DNA of 64,000 nucleotides from Rhododendron vialii (GCF_030253575.1 NC_080568.1:25671501-25735500); one strand, 5' to 3'. Shown: positions 1-11,546, counted from the stretch's first letter. Translations and numbers: made by a program. Notes: generated from the letters alone by a model not told the origin.

Positions 1-834
1 GTTACCTGAAACGCAGATCACACCAGTAGGCGAAACGAAAACTAGAACGCAGAATGCTACATGTCTAAATTGTCAAACTTTAGAGCCTAGGGGCCGGGTA
101 GGGTTATATAGATAACGAACTCAAAACTTACCCTTTTAAGGAATAAACATCTGGTAAAACTAAATATTATTTTCGAAATTATTGATGCAAGACACAGTTT
201 TAGGGATATAATGACCGTATTTTTACATTTGCTCTCACCAAAATTCAATTCTCTCCAAAATTTTACACTAGAAAGTTATGTACATTTTTTAGAAAAAAGT
301 TTGCGGATCGCTAGATTTACAGTTTCGGAACGGTCGCGTATCATGTTCGGAACGTTTTGTACCAATATGTAATTTGCTAGCATAGTAGCGTTCCCTCGTA
401 ACATAGAGCCGGATTCTCAAGGTTATCTCATTGGTCCATGTTATTTTGGTTTTATAAATGAATTATCTTACAAAAAATGACTCGTGAAACCTTTTAGAGA
501 TGTTTTTAATAAAGATTATCATATTTAATAGTAATCAAGAAGGTTATCTTGATGAAGTGCAGGTTCGCAAACTTATTTGGTATCTAATAATGACTCTTTT
601 TTTGTTCAAACGGAAATAAATCTAATCATGACTTCTTTTTTTTATCCGCATCAAATAATGAATTTGCTATGTCTATGCGAGGATTTATATTTTCACCTAT
701 CATAATAATCTAGACCTTTATAGATCTCGATTCATGCCTTGGCCAGGGAGGAAGGTGTGGGTCCCAGACAAGGGCAGCTTCACATTCATTTGAGGGGGTT
801 CAAGCGAGCCCTCTGTATTCGAACAATGCACTCA

Positions 835-882
<48 letters not shown>

Positions 883-1866
883 TTTTTACATATAATTTGA
901 TTTTTCTTTTATATTTTTCATAGTGTTGGCGCTGAATTCTTCGTGAGTAGTCAAAGTGAGAAAAAATTGCCTTAAATTTGTGAGTATGTAATAGATAACT
1001 TAACTTAACTCAACAAAATGAAATAAATTAAGCACAATTCATTTTCAATCATAATAAAAAGAATTTATTTATATAGAGCTTTGTATACAAAAAATTTCTT
1101 TTGTGTTTATATCACTACTAAAACCCTGTAGCCGCCGCTGGTTCCGGATAAATTATATTTTGATCAAATGATTACCTCCCTCTCTACATCACAGAGTCAC
1201 AGACCATGCATGATGCTCTTCTTCTCACAAGAAATCCTACGTCCTTTTCTCCTCCACCACTCACGACCCTGACATCCCCACACCCCAAAAGAAAGGTTAG
1301 ATACATTGAGAATATATCAAGAAAATTAAAATATGAACGTACCTAATGTATGATTTAATTAGGTTAGTAGTGGTTTAGGTACGATTCTATATGTAATGGA
1401 TGGTAGAGGAAAAGGTGCAAAAAGAACATGAAACAAGAAAAAGGGTTATACGGTCATTTAAGATTTAACTTCAGGTTTCAAAAATTAGTGTGCATGCGCG
1501 CTGATCCGAACATCCGGCTGTAAAATAACGGTCATTTAGGATTGTTTAGGATTTTCCCGTTAAGTGTGTTATCAAACCCAATCCATTCATGACCATTGTA
1601 ACCAAAATATGACAAGAAAAATAACTGTAAATTCACAAGCCTGAGATATGAAAAATTAGTGAAAATCCACAATATACTTTCATCATTAGATGCCCGTTAA
1701 AAGGGTCTAATTCCAAGTCCTAGATTTTTATTTTATTTTTGCTCGGCATTCCGAGTCCTAGAATTGCTCATAGAATAGGTGAAAATATCGATATCTAACC
1801 AAAAAAAAAAGAGAGAGAGACCATCTTTATCCCCTACCATAGATGATCCCATTCGCGGAATAATTA
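1..1866. other. Gene-poor AT-rich stretch
   Basis: I see no supportable gene here. The DNA is AT-rich, with short homopolymers, one long TA run at 840-874 and scattered stop codons in all frames. The text at 740-830 (CCAGGGAGG..., GAGGGGGTTCAAGCGAGCCC) resembles decayed transposon sequence, but I could not define ends for it. Confidence 0.6.
840..874. repeat. (TA)n microsatellite followed by poly(T)
   Basis: About 17 TA units run straight into a T tract. It is simple sequence with no coding significance. Confidence 0.95.
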
Positions 1867-2000
1867 TACTATGCCCCAAGGGCATAGCCACGTGGTGCCC
1901 TAGGGACTCTTTTTACCACACAAATATGTGTGGGCCACTGAAATGTGTGGTGCAGAGAGCCCTTGGAGCACCACATGGCCATACCTCGGGAGCATGGAAT
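1867..2000. mobile_element. Small foldback (MITE-like) element
   Basis: The left arm contains ACTATGCCCCAAGGGCATAG and then GCCACGTGGTGCC. The reverse complement of the right arm reads CCATGCTCCCGAGGTATGG and then CCATGTGGTGCTCC. The arms meet around a short centre near 1935. I did not identify a target-site duplication, so the superfamily is open. A short ORF crossing it is a by-product of the inverted repeat. Confidence 0.5.
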
Positions 2001-2882
2001 AATCTCTCATTATTTTACCGGTTATAATCTATTAGCTTAGTTAAAATTGAAAGAATGAATGAGATTAAATCCATCATCGGTGTTACTTCCACCGCATGGT
2101 TTTGCCGCTATCTCAATCTCATCGTCCGTATTGCTAATCAATAAAGGAGTTTTTTTTTTTTAAATTCAAACCTTCCAAAAGAGGAAGGTGAGATGAAAAT
2201 GGTGGAGTAACGGTAAAAAGTGATCAGCGTAGAATTTTCGTAAATCCATCAACGCATTGTTCTTTTTTTGAAGGAAAGTAAGAGGGTAATTTCACATACC
2301 AACTCACCTTGCCAATTGCTGACTAGGGAGATGCATAATGAATCATTTAAACACATACACAATCAACGCATTGTTCAGAAAGATTCCGAAAGGACTTTTG
2401 GGCATTATTGCCGGACCCAGGTGAAAGTGCCCACTGGCCGCAAGACCCTGTTGGCAACTGGAAATCAATGGGGGCAATAGCGATATTTCGACAAGAAATT
2501 AAGGGAAGAATTGATCATGTTTTTATCGATATTTGATTGAGCTAATTTTTTACAAAGATTTTTTTAAAAAAAAAAATATAAGTAAATTGAGTGACTCCGA
2601 TTATTTGTATAAAATTTCAAAATGGGTTGTGTAAGTTTGCATTTGGTGTACACTCAAGAGAAAAACTTTTTCACGGAGCTTTCCGTGAATGGTTATTTAC
2701 AGAGGTTAATCTCAAGCATCCAAACTGTTTTGGAGGGTTTGAATTCTAATGAGACTTTTCCAGAGAAGAGTTAAAATCTTCCTCGGAAAAGTTTCATTTA
2801 AATCCAGACCGTCCAAAGCCAAAACGGACAGCCGAGATCGCACGGCTCTCACAGAACAGATTATTTACAGCGGCTTGAATAA

Positions 2883-3121
2883 GAGCCCATTCCAGAACGC
2901 GAAAAAAATTCTTATTTTTTAAGAAGGCAATTTCAACCTCAAATATTATGAACATATTGAAATCTAAAAATATGCAATATGGATCTTGTTTGAAAGAACT
3001 CATCGAGATTTTTTATACGATGCAAAAAAAATTGAAAATATATTTTTCATTTACATTATTTTTGAGTTTGAAAATGTGAAATAAGCTGCTTATTTTTTAA
3101 GAAGGTTTTTGGAACGGAGCC
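2883..3121. mobile_element. Tourist-like (PIF/Harbinger) MITE, copy 1
   Basis: This 239-bp unit has TAA on both sides (2880-2882 and 3122-3124). Its ends are GAGCCCATTCC and, inverted, GGCTCCGTTCC. Just inside each end is TTATTTTTTAAGAAGG. It matches the unit at 10627-10864 over its whole length and, inverted, the unit at 27222-27470. A 3-bp TWA target duplication is typical of PIF/Harbinger elements. It has no coding capacity. Confidence 0.75.
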
Positions 3122-3124
3122 TAA

Positions 3125-4304
3125 GTCTTTCTCGTACGCTAAATGAAGTCCATAGTCAGACTCGTGGGAGAACCTTTAAATATTGCTTTACCCGCTAAAA
3201 AACGGTGAAATTATATAATAGTCCGAAAGTACACCACGTGGTACTCCAGACCACTTTACGATCACACATTCATATGGGGTCTAAGTGTATAGACCTGGGA
3301 CGGAGCCAGAATTTTACTCTAACAGTGGTGAAATATATACTAAAAAAATAAAAAGATGCATTGCAATATGTGTTCAACACATCTTTTCTTAAAGTATGAG
3401 TCAGTTATTTTCTTCACCATGATTACCTAGTACATTAATTTACACAAATCAATATAACTGCTATATTTCTTTCATATAGTGCAAATACCATCTATTGCTC
3501 AATACAAACTCAAAAAGGAATTCAAAACATTCAATAATTTCTCTAATTTCAATTGAATATTAAAAAGTTGAAGAACACTAACCTTTTCCCAATGGAGTTT
3601 GCAAAATTCACAGAAAACGCCGCACAATAAATGATTTTTTAATTTTTCAAAATTCCACTACTGCACAGTGCTGGCATTAGAAATTTGAAAATCTGGAAAT
3701 CTACTAAACGAGAAATTCACTACTACCGAGTCGTGCACAGTGCCAACTATTTTGGTTAATGTGTTTAATTTTTTAGGTTAAATTGTGGATTTTTTTTTCT
3801 TAATTAGACCTCATCATTTATATTATTTCACCGACCCATTGAATTTAGTTTTGGAATACTATTTTAGGTATCATTTCTTAAAAAAAAAAATAGAGAATTT
3901 AGGACTAGTATATAGTAGTAAAAGAATAAGAAAAAAAAATCTAGTGGTGACGAATCTATATAAGTTAGAGAGAAATTTATTTTTTTCATATAATAATTAT
4001 ATTTTTTTAAATTCTTGTCGTAGTGGCCGCTCTTACTAGACCCCTCTGACTCCATCCTTCCTGTAGAAACATATAATTGTAAAATAATTTGGAGTACTGT
4101 GGCGGTACCCCTGGCCTATTGAATAATTTGATCAGTCCATTGGTTAGAAAGATTCCAAAAGCACCTTCGTGTATTATTGCCGGACCCATGTGAAAGTGCC
4201 TACTGGCTAGTGTCTCCAGACCCCGTCGGCTACTGGTAGGGCAATAGCGAGATTTCGTTACTTTCATTAATTTATGGACATTGGGTCATCTCCAGCAGCT
4301 ACTG
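3125..4304. other. Gene-poor stretch, decayed repeats
   Basis: No gene is evident. The phrase GGGACGGAGCCAGAATTTT at 3299-3317 resembles the ends of plant hAT elements, but I could not find a matching right end. ORFs between 3785 and 4267 lie in AT-rich sequence with no recognisable domain. Confidence 0.5.
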
Positions 4305-4500
4305 AACAATCGATTTGAACCGTTTAAAATTTAAAAAAAAAAAAAAATGAAAGAGCCTCTGCAGGAATTAACGACATTTAATGTGTGTAAAATGCTTGAT
4401 TCAAATATCTTATTTTTTGTGTATATATGTATATACATGGATGGCACACCGCGACTGTCGGTACAATTTTGATATGTTATCTATTGGTACGGACAGCACT
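4305..4500. mobile_element. Half copy of the 48.4-kb palindromic element
   Basis: This segment reads GATTTGAACCGTTTAAAATT, a poly(A) run, AATGTGTGTAAAATGCTTGA, GTGTATATATGTATATACAT and GACTGTCGGTACAATTTTGA. The same motifs occur in the same order in the palindromic element at 48374-48750. It appears to be one arm plus the centre of a related, more decayed copy. Confidence 0.5.
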
Positions 4501-5051
4501 ACTAAAAAAAAATCATTTGTTGATTGGAGTGCTAAAAAAATGAAATTGAGAGGCTAGATTCGTGCGCTAGGGAAAGCGACGATAGCTGTTGCCAAGTGTT
4601 CGATAAAAGGACCAAGAGAGAATCTCAGGGAATCACGTGGCGGGGCCATTTGTGTATGTGCGTCTAGTCACTACATCATTTTTAAATCCCTCGCGGCTTC
4701 CAGGTCGCCGATTCTCATGATCACTTCAATGGACCCGACTTCTCTGCAGTCATATAATTTAATTTGAATTGTTTATATTAATAATTAATGGTTCAGATCA
4801 ATTGATATTCTTACCGATACCGGTAAGAATTAAGAATATCAAAACAAATCCGGACCATTAAAAACTTTACTGGACATTTACGATCACTTGGATCGCACAT
4901 TTGCAGTTCAGAACTGGACTGCGGACAAGCCTTGTGCCTCTTCAATTATGATTGCTAACCTTTAAAAAAAAAAAAAAACATTGCATGTTCGGATTTTCGC
5001 ACACTTGGACTAGTTCTGGAGCTCAATTCCATCGACCGCTTGCAGGAAGCT

Positions 5052-5282
5052 CAATTAAAATCGGAGCAAATCCCGTAAAATTGACTCAAATGAGTTGATA
5101 ATACATGAGGAATTTTGAACCTGCAATCTTGAGAATTAAAATCGGAGCAAATCCCGTAAAATTGACTCAAATGAGTTGATAATACATGAGGAATTTCGAA
5201 CCTGCAATCTTGAGAAGGACCAAGTATCGAAGTAGTATCAATTTGACCACGAGGCCAACTACTTGGGATTTTATGACTACTC
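5052..5282 (-). mobile_element. tRNA-derived SINE with duplicated box B
   Basis: Read on the minus strand, an A-box-like AGTTGGCCTCGTGGTC (5259-5244) is followed about 40 bp later by a B-box-like GCAGGTTCGAAATTCC (5205-5190). This is the RNA polymerase III promoter layout of tRNA-derived SINEs. The part holding box B is tandemly duplicated with an 81-bp period (5054-5134 and 5135-5215). The two copies differ at very few bases, and the second box B reads GGTTCAAAATTCC. The ORF across it simply mirrors the duplication. Confidence 0.55.
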
Positions 5283-5299
5283 AACCTTAGAGCATGTAC

Positions 5300-7139
5300 G
5301 AAATTTATTGTGCCTTTTTCAAGTGAAATTGGGCTTCATCGATTCGGTAGACCTTGTAGCCCATAGCCGCACTACAGGACTGTAGTGCACCAAAACAACA
5401 TCGTTTTGGTGCCAAATAGGGACACCGCTTAAGGCTTCAGAACTACGTGTTTCAAAGGCCAAAATAATTGGGCAAGAACTTCATGTTATACATAACCACC
5501 AAAGTCCCAATCCACCAAAATGACATAACCATCATCCATGACCTTAATTCTGGCTCCATTTTTATAAACTTATTTTTCTTCTTTGTTCTGTGTTTTTTGT
5601 TCTTCTTCTCTGAAGTTTTATTAGATTTGCGTAATATTTTTTGGATTAATCATCCATTTTGATGAGAGAAGTCTAAAAGTATAAAATTATGACGGAAAGC
5701 AAAAAAAAATAAAAAAAAATTCAAACAGTTGTCTTATTTGTCTAAAGTGCCATCTTGTTTGAATTTTTTCCATTTCAGTCTATATTTTTATACTTTTCCG
5801 ATTCGTTTTGTCGAGACGAACGATCAACCCCAAAAATTACGATGAAAAGGTAAACAAAAAATTACGAAAAATTCAAAAATATCGAAATAAGTTTCAGACT
5901 TATAAATTTACAATAACGCATCCTAACGTGTTACATCATAAGTGTCTCACGAAAAAGAAAGTCAATGATAACTAAAATTTAACCCCTCATTATCCTCTCA
6001 CTACACTTCAATTTTTTTGGGCTATCTCGAATAACTAAACATTTCGAAAAAAGAATCATCATCCAAGAATGAGTCGGCCCCTCCAATAAAGAGTGACTTG
6101 TTGGATCAAATGGCATCTCCTGAGTAAAATAAAAAATAAAAAATATTACAAAGATCGAATAAGTTCAAGCGACGCAAATGAATTGAATGGCTAGTTTTTT
6201 TTTTTGGGAATCGATAGTACGTAACAATGTAAACACAATTTCAAAATTTGTGGATTATACGATGTTTGGGAAAACAAAGGTATTGGTCGACAACTATCAT
6301 CGTAACTTATCGTTTGTGTTACATATGGGATTTCAACATCCTAACAAACAGACGATCAAAAAAAAAAAAAAAACATCCTAACAAACAAAACGTATTTCAC
6401 AATTATATGCAACATATCATAGCATGTTGTGGAAATCGTAGTAGTGGCAACATGATCAATATGCTATATATGGAAATTGCAAAATAGTTAGAAATACAAC
6501 GCATAAAGTAAAAATGCTCAAATCATTGGAGATGCTCTTACTAGTCTAAAAATAGTTATAGGCAATGCAAATTAAATGAGTTTTAAATTCTTATATTACT
6601 TGTTTATTTTTCAAAGTTAATTATTTTAGCTGAATTAGAAAATACTTTATGCTACCATGAATTTAACTAGGCATTCGGTGGTGCAATTTAAAAAAGACCC
6701 ATGTTAATTTAGCTGATGATTCCTCACAAAAAATAATTGACTAATGGTTTTTCGAACTTGTTTTTTTAAGACTTATTTGGAACAAACGTATCTTCAGAAA
6801 ATTGTTATAAAATATTTGAACTACTGAAAAACCAATTTCACTAAAAAAAAATGAATAAAATGCAAATATAATGAGTATCGGTGTTTGAACAAAAATCTAG
6901 AAAGTGTTTGGCAAAATCGATTAAAACAACCAAACAAGGCCCAAGGAGTAATGTGTTCGGAGAAGAGAAGTTGGCTTGAAAAAGGATAAAGGTGCAATAT
7001 TTTTCGTTGTTGGCCCCCCAAATTGGGTTACACATTGTGCATCCTTTTTGTTTTTAAATAAAAGGGTTTATTTAAAAAAAGGGTTTATTAAAAGGGTTCA
7101 ATAACATGGAGTTTTAGACACATCAATGTGACTTTAAGC
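5300..7139. other. Gene-poor AT-rich stretch
   Basis: No gene or domain is recognisable. The ORFs present are short and cross poly(A) or poly(T) tracts. The phrase CTGTAGTGC (5380-5388) recurs in variant form near 61.6 kb, which suggests a shared unidentified repeat. Confidence 0.5.
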
Positions 7140-7620
7140 CCCGTCTTGGATGAACCCGATGATGAAGCTAGTTACTGTGGTTGAGGAGTAAGCCTCGGAC
7201 GACCCCGATGATGAAGCTAGTTACTGTGTGATTGAGAAGTACCAAGTTTCTGACATAGGATTGAGAGGAATACCTAAAAGAGGTGGCGAATGGCCCGATG
7301 ATATGAACCAGAGGACTTCAATTGCATTTTCCACACTCTGATTAGGTGGTCGCCGCATTAAGAATGCACGACTGTGTTATTGATCAAGCGCCCGCATGAT
7401 TGAGGGGAGCCACCCCAAGGAGATCGCACGGCTGCGTAATCAATGGCACTACCACGTTTCTAATATAACTCTACTCTGTGTGTTTGAAGAGGCACATAGG
7501 ATCCAAACTCTTTTCAACCGGGCGCGTTTCGAATCTTTGATTGGTCAGCCAACCTTGGAAGTGTGGTTGCATGATCTTATTCATGAGCTAGTAGCATTTG
7601 GGTTGGGCGAAGAGAGGCGG
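7140..7620. repeat. Direct repeat in an unidentified decayed element
   Basis: CCCGATGATGAAGCTAGTTA occurs twice, 49 bp apart (from 7155 and 7204). The next 350 bp are less AT-rich than the surroundings and include a 75-codon ORF (7396-7623) that I do not recognise. This looks like the remains of a coding mobile element, but I cannot assign a family. Confidence 0.4.
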
Positions 7621-7917
7621 TAACACGTTCCCCTACTCGAAGTAATTTTATATTCGGATCCACTAAATTAAGATATACATTCCAAAAGTTTATAGTAATA
7701 CATATTTTATTACAAAAGCATCTAAAAATGATCGTAAATGTTACTCCTGGTAATATTTTTAGAGTAATTCTACATGACATCGACAAGTTTTTAGAATGTC
7801 AAAGATGATCAATTTGTTGATAACTTTCTTTAAAATATTCTTCGATGACGGTTAAAAATAAAGAGAATGAAAAAAGTTAAGGTTCCAAACAGATAAACAC
7901 TTGACCCAAAAAAAAAA

Positions 7918-9456
7918 GGAGTTTTTAAATATTCATCCTTATTCATCACTCCTCGTAAGTTTCCATCCTTTGACTTTTTTGCACTTATGTTTTCATCCTT
8001 TCTCTTTTTTAATACCAATTGTACCCTTACAAATAAATATGCATAACAGATGTTGCCTAAATAGGTGGCATGTAATTAGGTTTTATGTGATTATGATTTC
8101 CTAATTAAATGGGATTTGATTGATGATTTGAAAATGAAGGGGGATAATTCAAATCTTTGTTATCTTTTCCAAAACTTTTTAAAACTAACTAAAATCCACT
8201 CCATATACACACCAAATCCTCATTGAATAAACACATCATGAATGGAAAGAAAAAGATATATATCAGTACCTTCACATTGCAATTGGAATTAAATATGGCA
8301 ATTGCTTTATTTATTGGGTCTGACAAACCACATCAGTGGATATGGTTCTGATCCATTGTCGTCTTCTCCTCCGCTGTCGCTGGTGATTCCTCCGCTGCAA
8401 GCCCGCCATCGGAGATTCTAACCCAAGACAAACTCATTGCCGCCTACTACCTCCCACCTCTCGAAGCTCCTCTCCACTGTTCGCCGCCTTCGCGACCTTG
8501 ACTTTTCCGTCCGATCCACATGCATCCACGATGACTCCTCCATCTCCTCGTGTTCTTGCTGGTTAGCTCCATTAGTTTTGAACCTTTTTCGTTTCATGGT
8601 GTTTTTTGTTTCAAACGTGATGTATTTTTTCATATTGTTGAGTTTTCATTAATAAAACATTGTATATTCATGTTTTTTCGTGGTGTATATTCATGAATAA
8701 AACATTTTATATTCATGGTTTTTTCATGCTATTTTTCCGGAATGTTATGGGTTTTCAAGTTTCGCCGAGAAATCATGATTTTGGTTTATTGTTTTTCATG
8801 ATAAATTAACCACGAAAAATATGGTCAGTTTGAATATTGTGTATGTTCCGAAATATTTCTTAAGATTATTTTCCAAATAATAAAAACATGGTCAATCCAC
8901 CATGTTTCAAAAAAGGGGCTATTTTCCTAGAATGTTATGGGTTTTCAAGTTCCACCGAGAAATCATGATTTTGGTTTATTGTTTTCATGACATATTAAGC
9001 ATGAAAAACAAGGTCAGTATGAATATTATATATGTTCTGAAATATTATTTATGATAATTTTGCAAAAAATAAAAATATGGTCAATCCACCATGTTCTAAA
9101 AGGTTTCATGATAATACGTGCTATAAATGAAAAAATAAATATCGTTTTCGAATGTAAATCGGTGAAATTTGGTTTTTACGAATCTTTTAAGCTTTGAAAT
9201 CATATGTCATAATTATCTCCCGTAATTATTGAGATTGAATCCCACTAAATTAGGAAATGGTTGAATCCTAATAAATTAAAAAATGGTTGAATCCCACTAA
9301 TTTAGGATGTCAATTTAATAAAACATATATGAATATATTATTAAAAGGGTAAGATAGGTAATTCACCATCTGAAAGGATGGAAACATAACTGTTCAAAAT
9401 GACCGGGATGAATTCTTACGTGGGATGAGGTTTGAGGATGAATATTTAAATTCCCC
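7918..9456. mobile_element. MULE-like non-autonomous element, possible Pack-MULE
   Basis: This 1539-bp unit has long, imperfect terminal inverted repeats. The left end reads GGAGTTTTTAAATATTCATCC..CGTAAG..TTTCCATCCTTT. The right end inverted reads GGGGAATTTAAATATTCATCC..CGTAAG..TTTCCATCCTTT. Runs of A (10 and 9 bases) lie directly outside the ends, compatible with a 9-bp target duplication, although this is low-complexity evidence. Inside, 8340-8560 is a GC-richer, C-rich, coding-like patch that stands out from its AT-rich host. It could be a captured gene fragment, but I do not recognise the gene. The 3' half carries an internal tandem duplication. No transposase is visible. Confidence 0.6.
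8730..9105. repeat. Imperfect tandem duplication inside the MULE-like element
   Basis: Two copies of roughly 190 bp share GAATGTTATGGGTTTTCAAG, CGAGAAATCATGATTTTGG, ATGGTCAATCCACCATGTT and the spacing between them. Copy 1 starts near 8740 and copy 2 near 8931. They have diverged by many substitutions and small indels, so the duplication is old. Confidence 0.8.
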
Positions 9457-9939
9457 AAAAAAAAATTGAAAACGCTTTATAACAAATAAATATAAAAATT
9501 TGCAATACAACAAAAGTTTTGAAGCACATAATTAATCTTCTATCTTGTAACTGCTACCATTAGCCCACGTTGGCAAGGATATGGGGTAGTTAGCAGGTGC
9601 GACCGCGCACTGCAGTGATTCAAAAAACTACTATTACTATGGTGGAAATTTGTAAATTTTCGACTAAACTCTATAATTTTGCCACTACTAGAAATTTTTT
9701 AAAAATATTTTCCAAATTATAACTAGCTTTCTAGTCCTTTTAACTCTTTTATGTTTCACGAAAGAAGATCTAAAGAATTATACCCTTTAGTTGGTGCTTT
9801 ACGTGTAGATGAGAAACGTCATTTAATATAGATACTTATATTTCCATTTTTTAGTTCGATAACCATCATATTGTAGTTCATCTTTCTATTGTTATTTTTT
9901 TTTGCGTCCATATTCGCCACTAGATTAAATCCTGTCCCT

Positions 9940-10192
9940 GCACGTTGGTATAATGTCATTGTTTTAATTAGTCAGCATGTTTATAATATCAATTACTCAT
10001 CAATAAAATACTTTTGTTCTTGACTATTTTGCCCTTGTTCTTTTTTTGAGCTGTATTGATGCTGGGTGAGGTCCAGATGCACGTCGGTATAATGTCATTG
10101 TTTTTAATTAGTCAGCATGTTTGTAATATCAATTACTCATCAATAAAATACTTTTTTTCTTTACTATTTTGCCCTTGTTCTTTTTTTGAGCT
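9940..10192. repeat. Direct tandem duplication, about 114 bp per copy
   Basis: Copies at 9940-10052 and 10079-10192 both run from GCACGTYGGTATAATGTCAT to CTTTTTTTGAGCT. They are separated by 26 bp that include TGGGTGAGGTCCAGAT. The copies differ at only a few positions, which indicates a fairly recent event. Confidence 0.85.
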
Positions 10193-10224
10193 TATTATTG
10201 CAGCTGCTTGCTTGTGGTTCTACT

Positions 10225-10587
10225 TCACCGCATGGATTTCGTGGTGACCGTCCACCGCACGTCTATTGGGATCCACTCCGGGCTTCAAAAAAATATTTAT
10301 AAATTTTAAAATAATATTTTATGGGACTCTGTAAAAAATTAGCTCCAACGGATATAAGTAGATATATTTTTTGAATTTGTAGGGACGAAACTGCAAAACT
10401 AAACAGTTTCGTTCGTACAAATTCCGAAAAACATACATATCGACATTCGTTAAAGCTGATTTTTAACAGGGTCCTATAAAATATTATTTTAAAATTTATG
10501 AATATTTTTCTGTATTTTTTTGAAATCTAGAATGAGCTTCGATAGACGCGCGATGGACGATCACCGCATGAAATTTTCATGCGGTGA
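10225..10587. mobile_element. Full-length palindromic foldback element
   Basis: The whole 363-bp unit is an inverted repeat centred near 10404 (ACGAAACTG, a 10-bp loop, CAGTTTCGT). Both ends read TCACCGCATG inwards. Inner landmarks recur in both arms: CGTCTAT, TTCAAAAAAATA and ATAAATTTTAAAATAATATT. The right terminus also contains a nested palindrome (ACCGCATGAAATTTTCATGC followed by GGT). I could not find a clear target duplication, so the superfamily is undetermined. Confidence 0.75.
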
Positions 10588-10626
10588 CCCTAGACTCTCA
10601 GGGCTACAAATGTGTCCCAGTACTAA

Positions 10627-10864
10627 GGCCCCGTTCCGGAAACGGAAATAAGTACTTATTTTTTAAGAAGGCAATTTCAAGCTTAAAAATCATGTGTTTA
10701 CGTAAATAATTTTTCTATCAATATGGATCTTATTTGATAAATCTCATTGGGATCTTTTATACGGTGAAAAAAAATTGAAATATAATTTTTCATTTATATT
10801 ATTTTTGAATTTGAAAATGTGAAATAAGTACTTATTTTTTAAGAAGATGTTTTGGAACTGAGTC
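10627..10864. mobile_element. Tourist-like (PIF/Harbinger) MITE, copy 2
   Basis: This 238-bp unit is flanked by TAA on both sides (10624-10626 and 10865-10867). Its ends are GGCCCCGTTCC and, inverted, GACTCAGTTCC. It keeps TTATTTTTTAAGAAGG inside each end and is collinear with the 2883-3121 copy. It sits immediately upstream of the G-box cluster of the PEAMT promoter. Confidence 0.8.
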
Positions 10865-10871
10865 TAAGCCA

Positions 10872-11276
10872 CACGTGGGTTCTCGTGACATACTGCAATA
10901 AAAATTTTATCCTACCCTACGTGCGGGCCCGTCACGTGAGATTTTTCAATCCCAAGCGAGTATATTTCACGTGGTATCCGTTAGGCGTATTCGAGCAGTC
11001 CGATATACTTTTGGACGGTTCGGCTTAAAACCCTTTTTCTCTTCTCGCCCCAAAACTTTTTCTTCTTTTTTTTTCTCCAAATCTGAGCCATTCAAAAATG
11101 AAATGTTCGGTTCAGATACGCGAACAGGCACCACGTGGTATCTCTCGGGACTGAAATTTTTTTCCCCCGTCACACCTTCCTCGAAAAAACCAAAAGAAAA
11201 TCCTCTCTCTCTCTGTGCTGGGCTGGGGATCTGAGTTTCCGCTTCTCAATGCATGTTTTTCTCTCTCTATAAAAAG
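10872..11276 (+). promoter_or_regulatory. PEAMT promoter: four CACGTG motifs and a TATA box
   Basis: CACGTG occurs at 10872-10877, 10933-10938, 10968-10973 and 11132-11137, with two in the extended form CACGTGG. A TATA box, TATAAAAAG, lies at 11268-11276, 67 bp before the uORF start. G-boxes are bound by plant bZIP and bHLH factors. Four within 270 bp upstream of a stress-linked gene is suggestive, but function here is inference. Confidence 0.6.
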
Positions 11277-11334
11277 AGAATACCAATTGCTGGCGAGAAG
11301 AAGAGGGAGGGAGGAAGAGAGTTCGTAGGCGTTG

Positions 11335-11412
11335 ATGCAGCAGAAAGGGAGAGCATTCAACCGCAGATCCAGGAGCTTCTCCAGATCTCGCGTTGCCATC
11401 GAGGGTTCATAG
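11335..11412 (+). CDS. Conserved upstream peptide ORF of PEAMT (uORF30 type)
   Basis: This complete 25-codon ORF lies in the PEAMT 5' leader. It begins MQQKGRAFNRRSRSF and ends AIEGS, then TAG. It is rich in Arg and Ser, starts 59 bp after the TATA box and ends 134 bp before the PEAMT start codon. PEAMT genes of flowering plants are known to carry a conserved uORF of about this length (uORF30 of Arabidopsis XPL1/NMT1), through which phosphocholine represses translation of the main ORF. The length and place agree. Whether the peptide matches residue by residue should be checked by alignment. It is too short for ordinary ORF finding. Confidence 0.8.
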   Translation: MQQKGRAFNRRSRSFSRSRVAIEGS

Positions 11413-11546
11413 ATCTTACTTCTTCCCCCTGATTTCTCTCACTCCCTCTGACTCCGTCAATTCATCATTTTATTCATCACCTTTCTCCTTTCTCGACCCA
11501 TATCAAATCCTCATTCCCATTCCTGCGACTCTCTCAAACCTCAACA

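Noticed and set aside
3290-3760. Possible hAT element starting at GGGACGGAGCCAGAATTTT
   Set aside because: I could not find a matching right terminus or an 8-bp duplication.
5340-5400. CTGTAGTGC-type words shared with 61.6 kb
   Set aside because: They are too short and lack borders, so no element can be defined.
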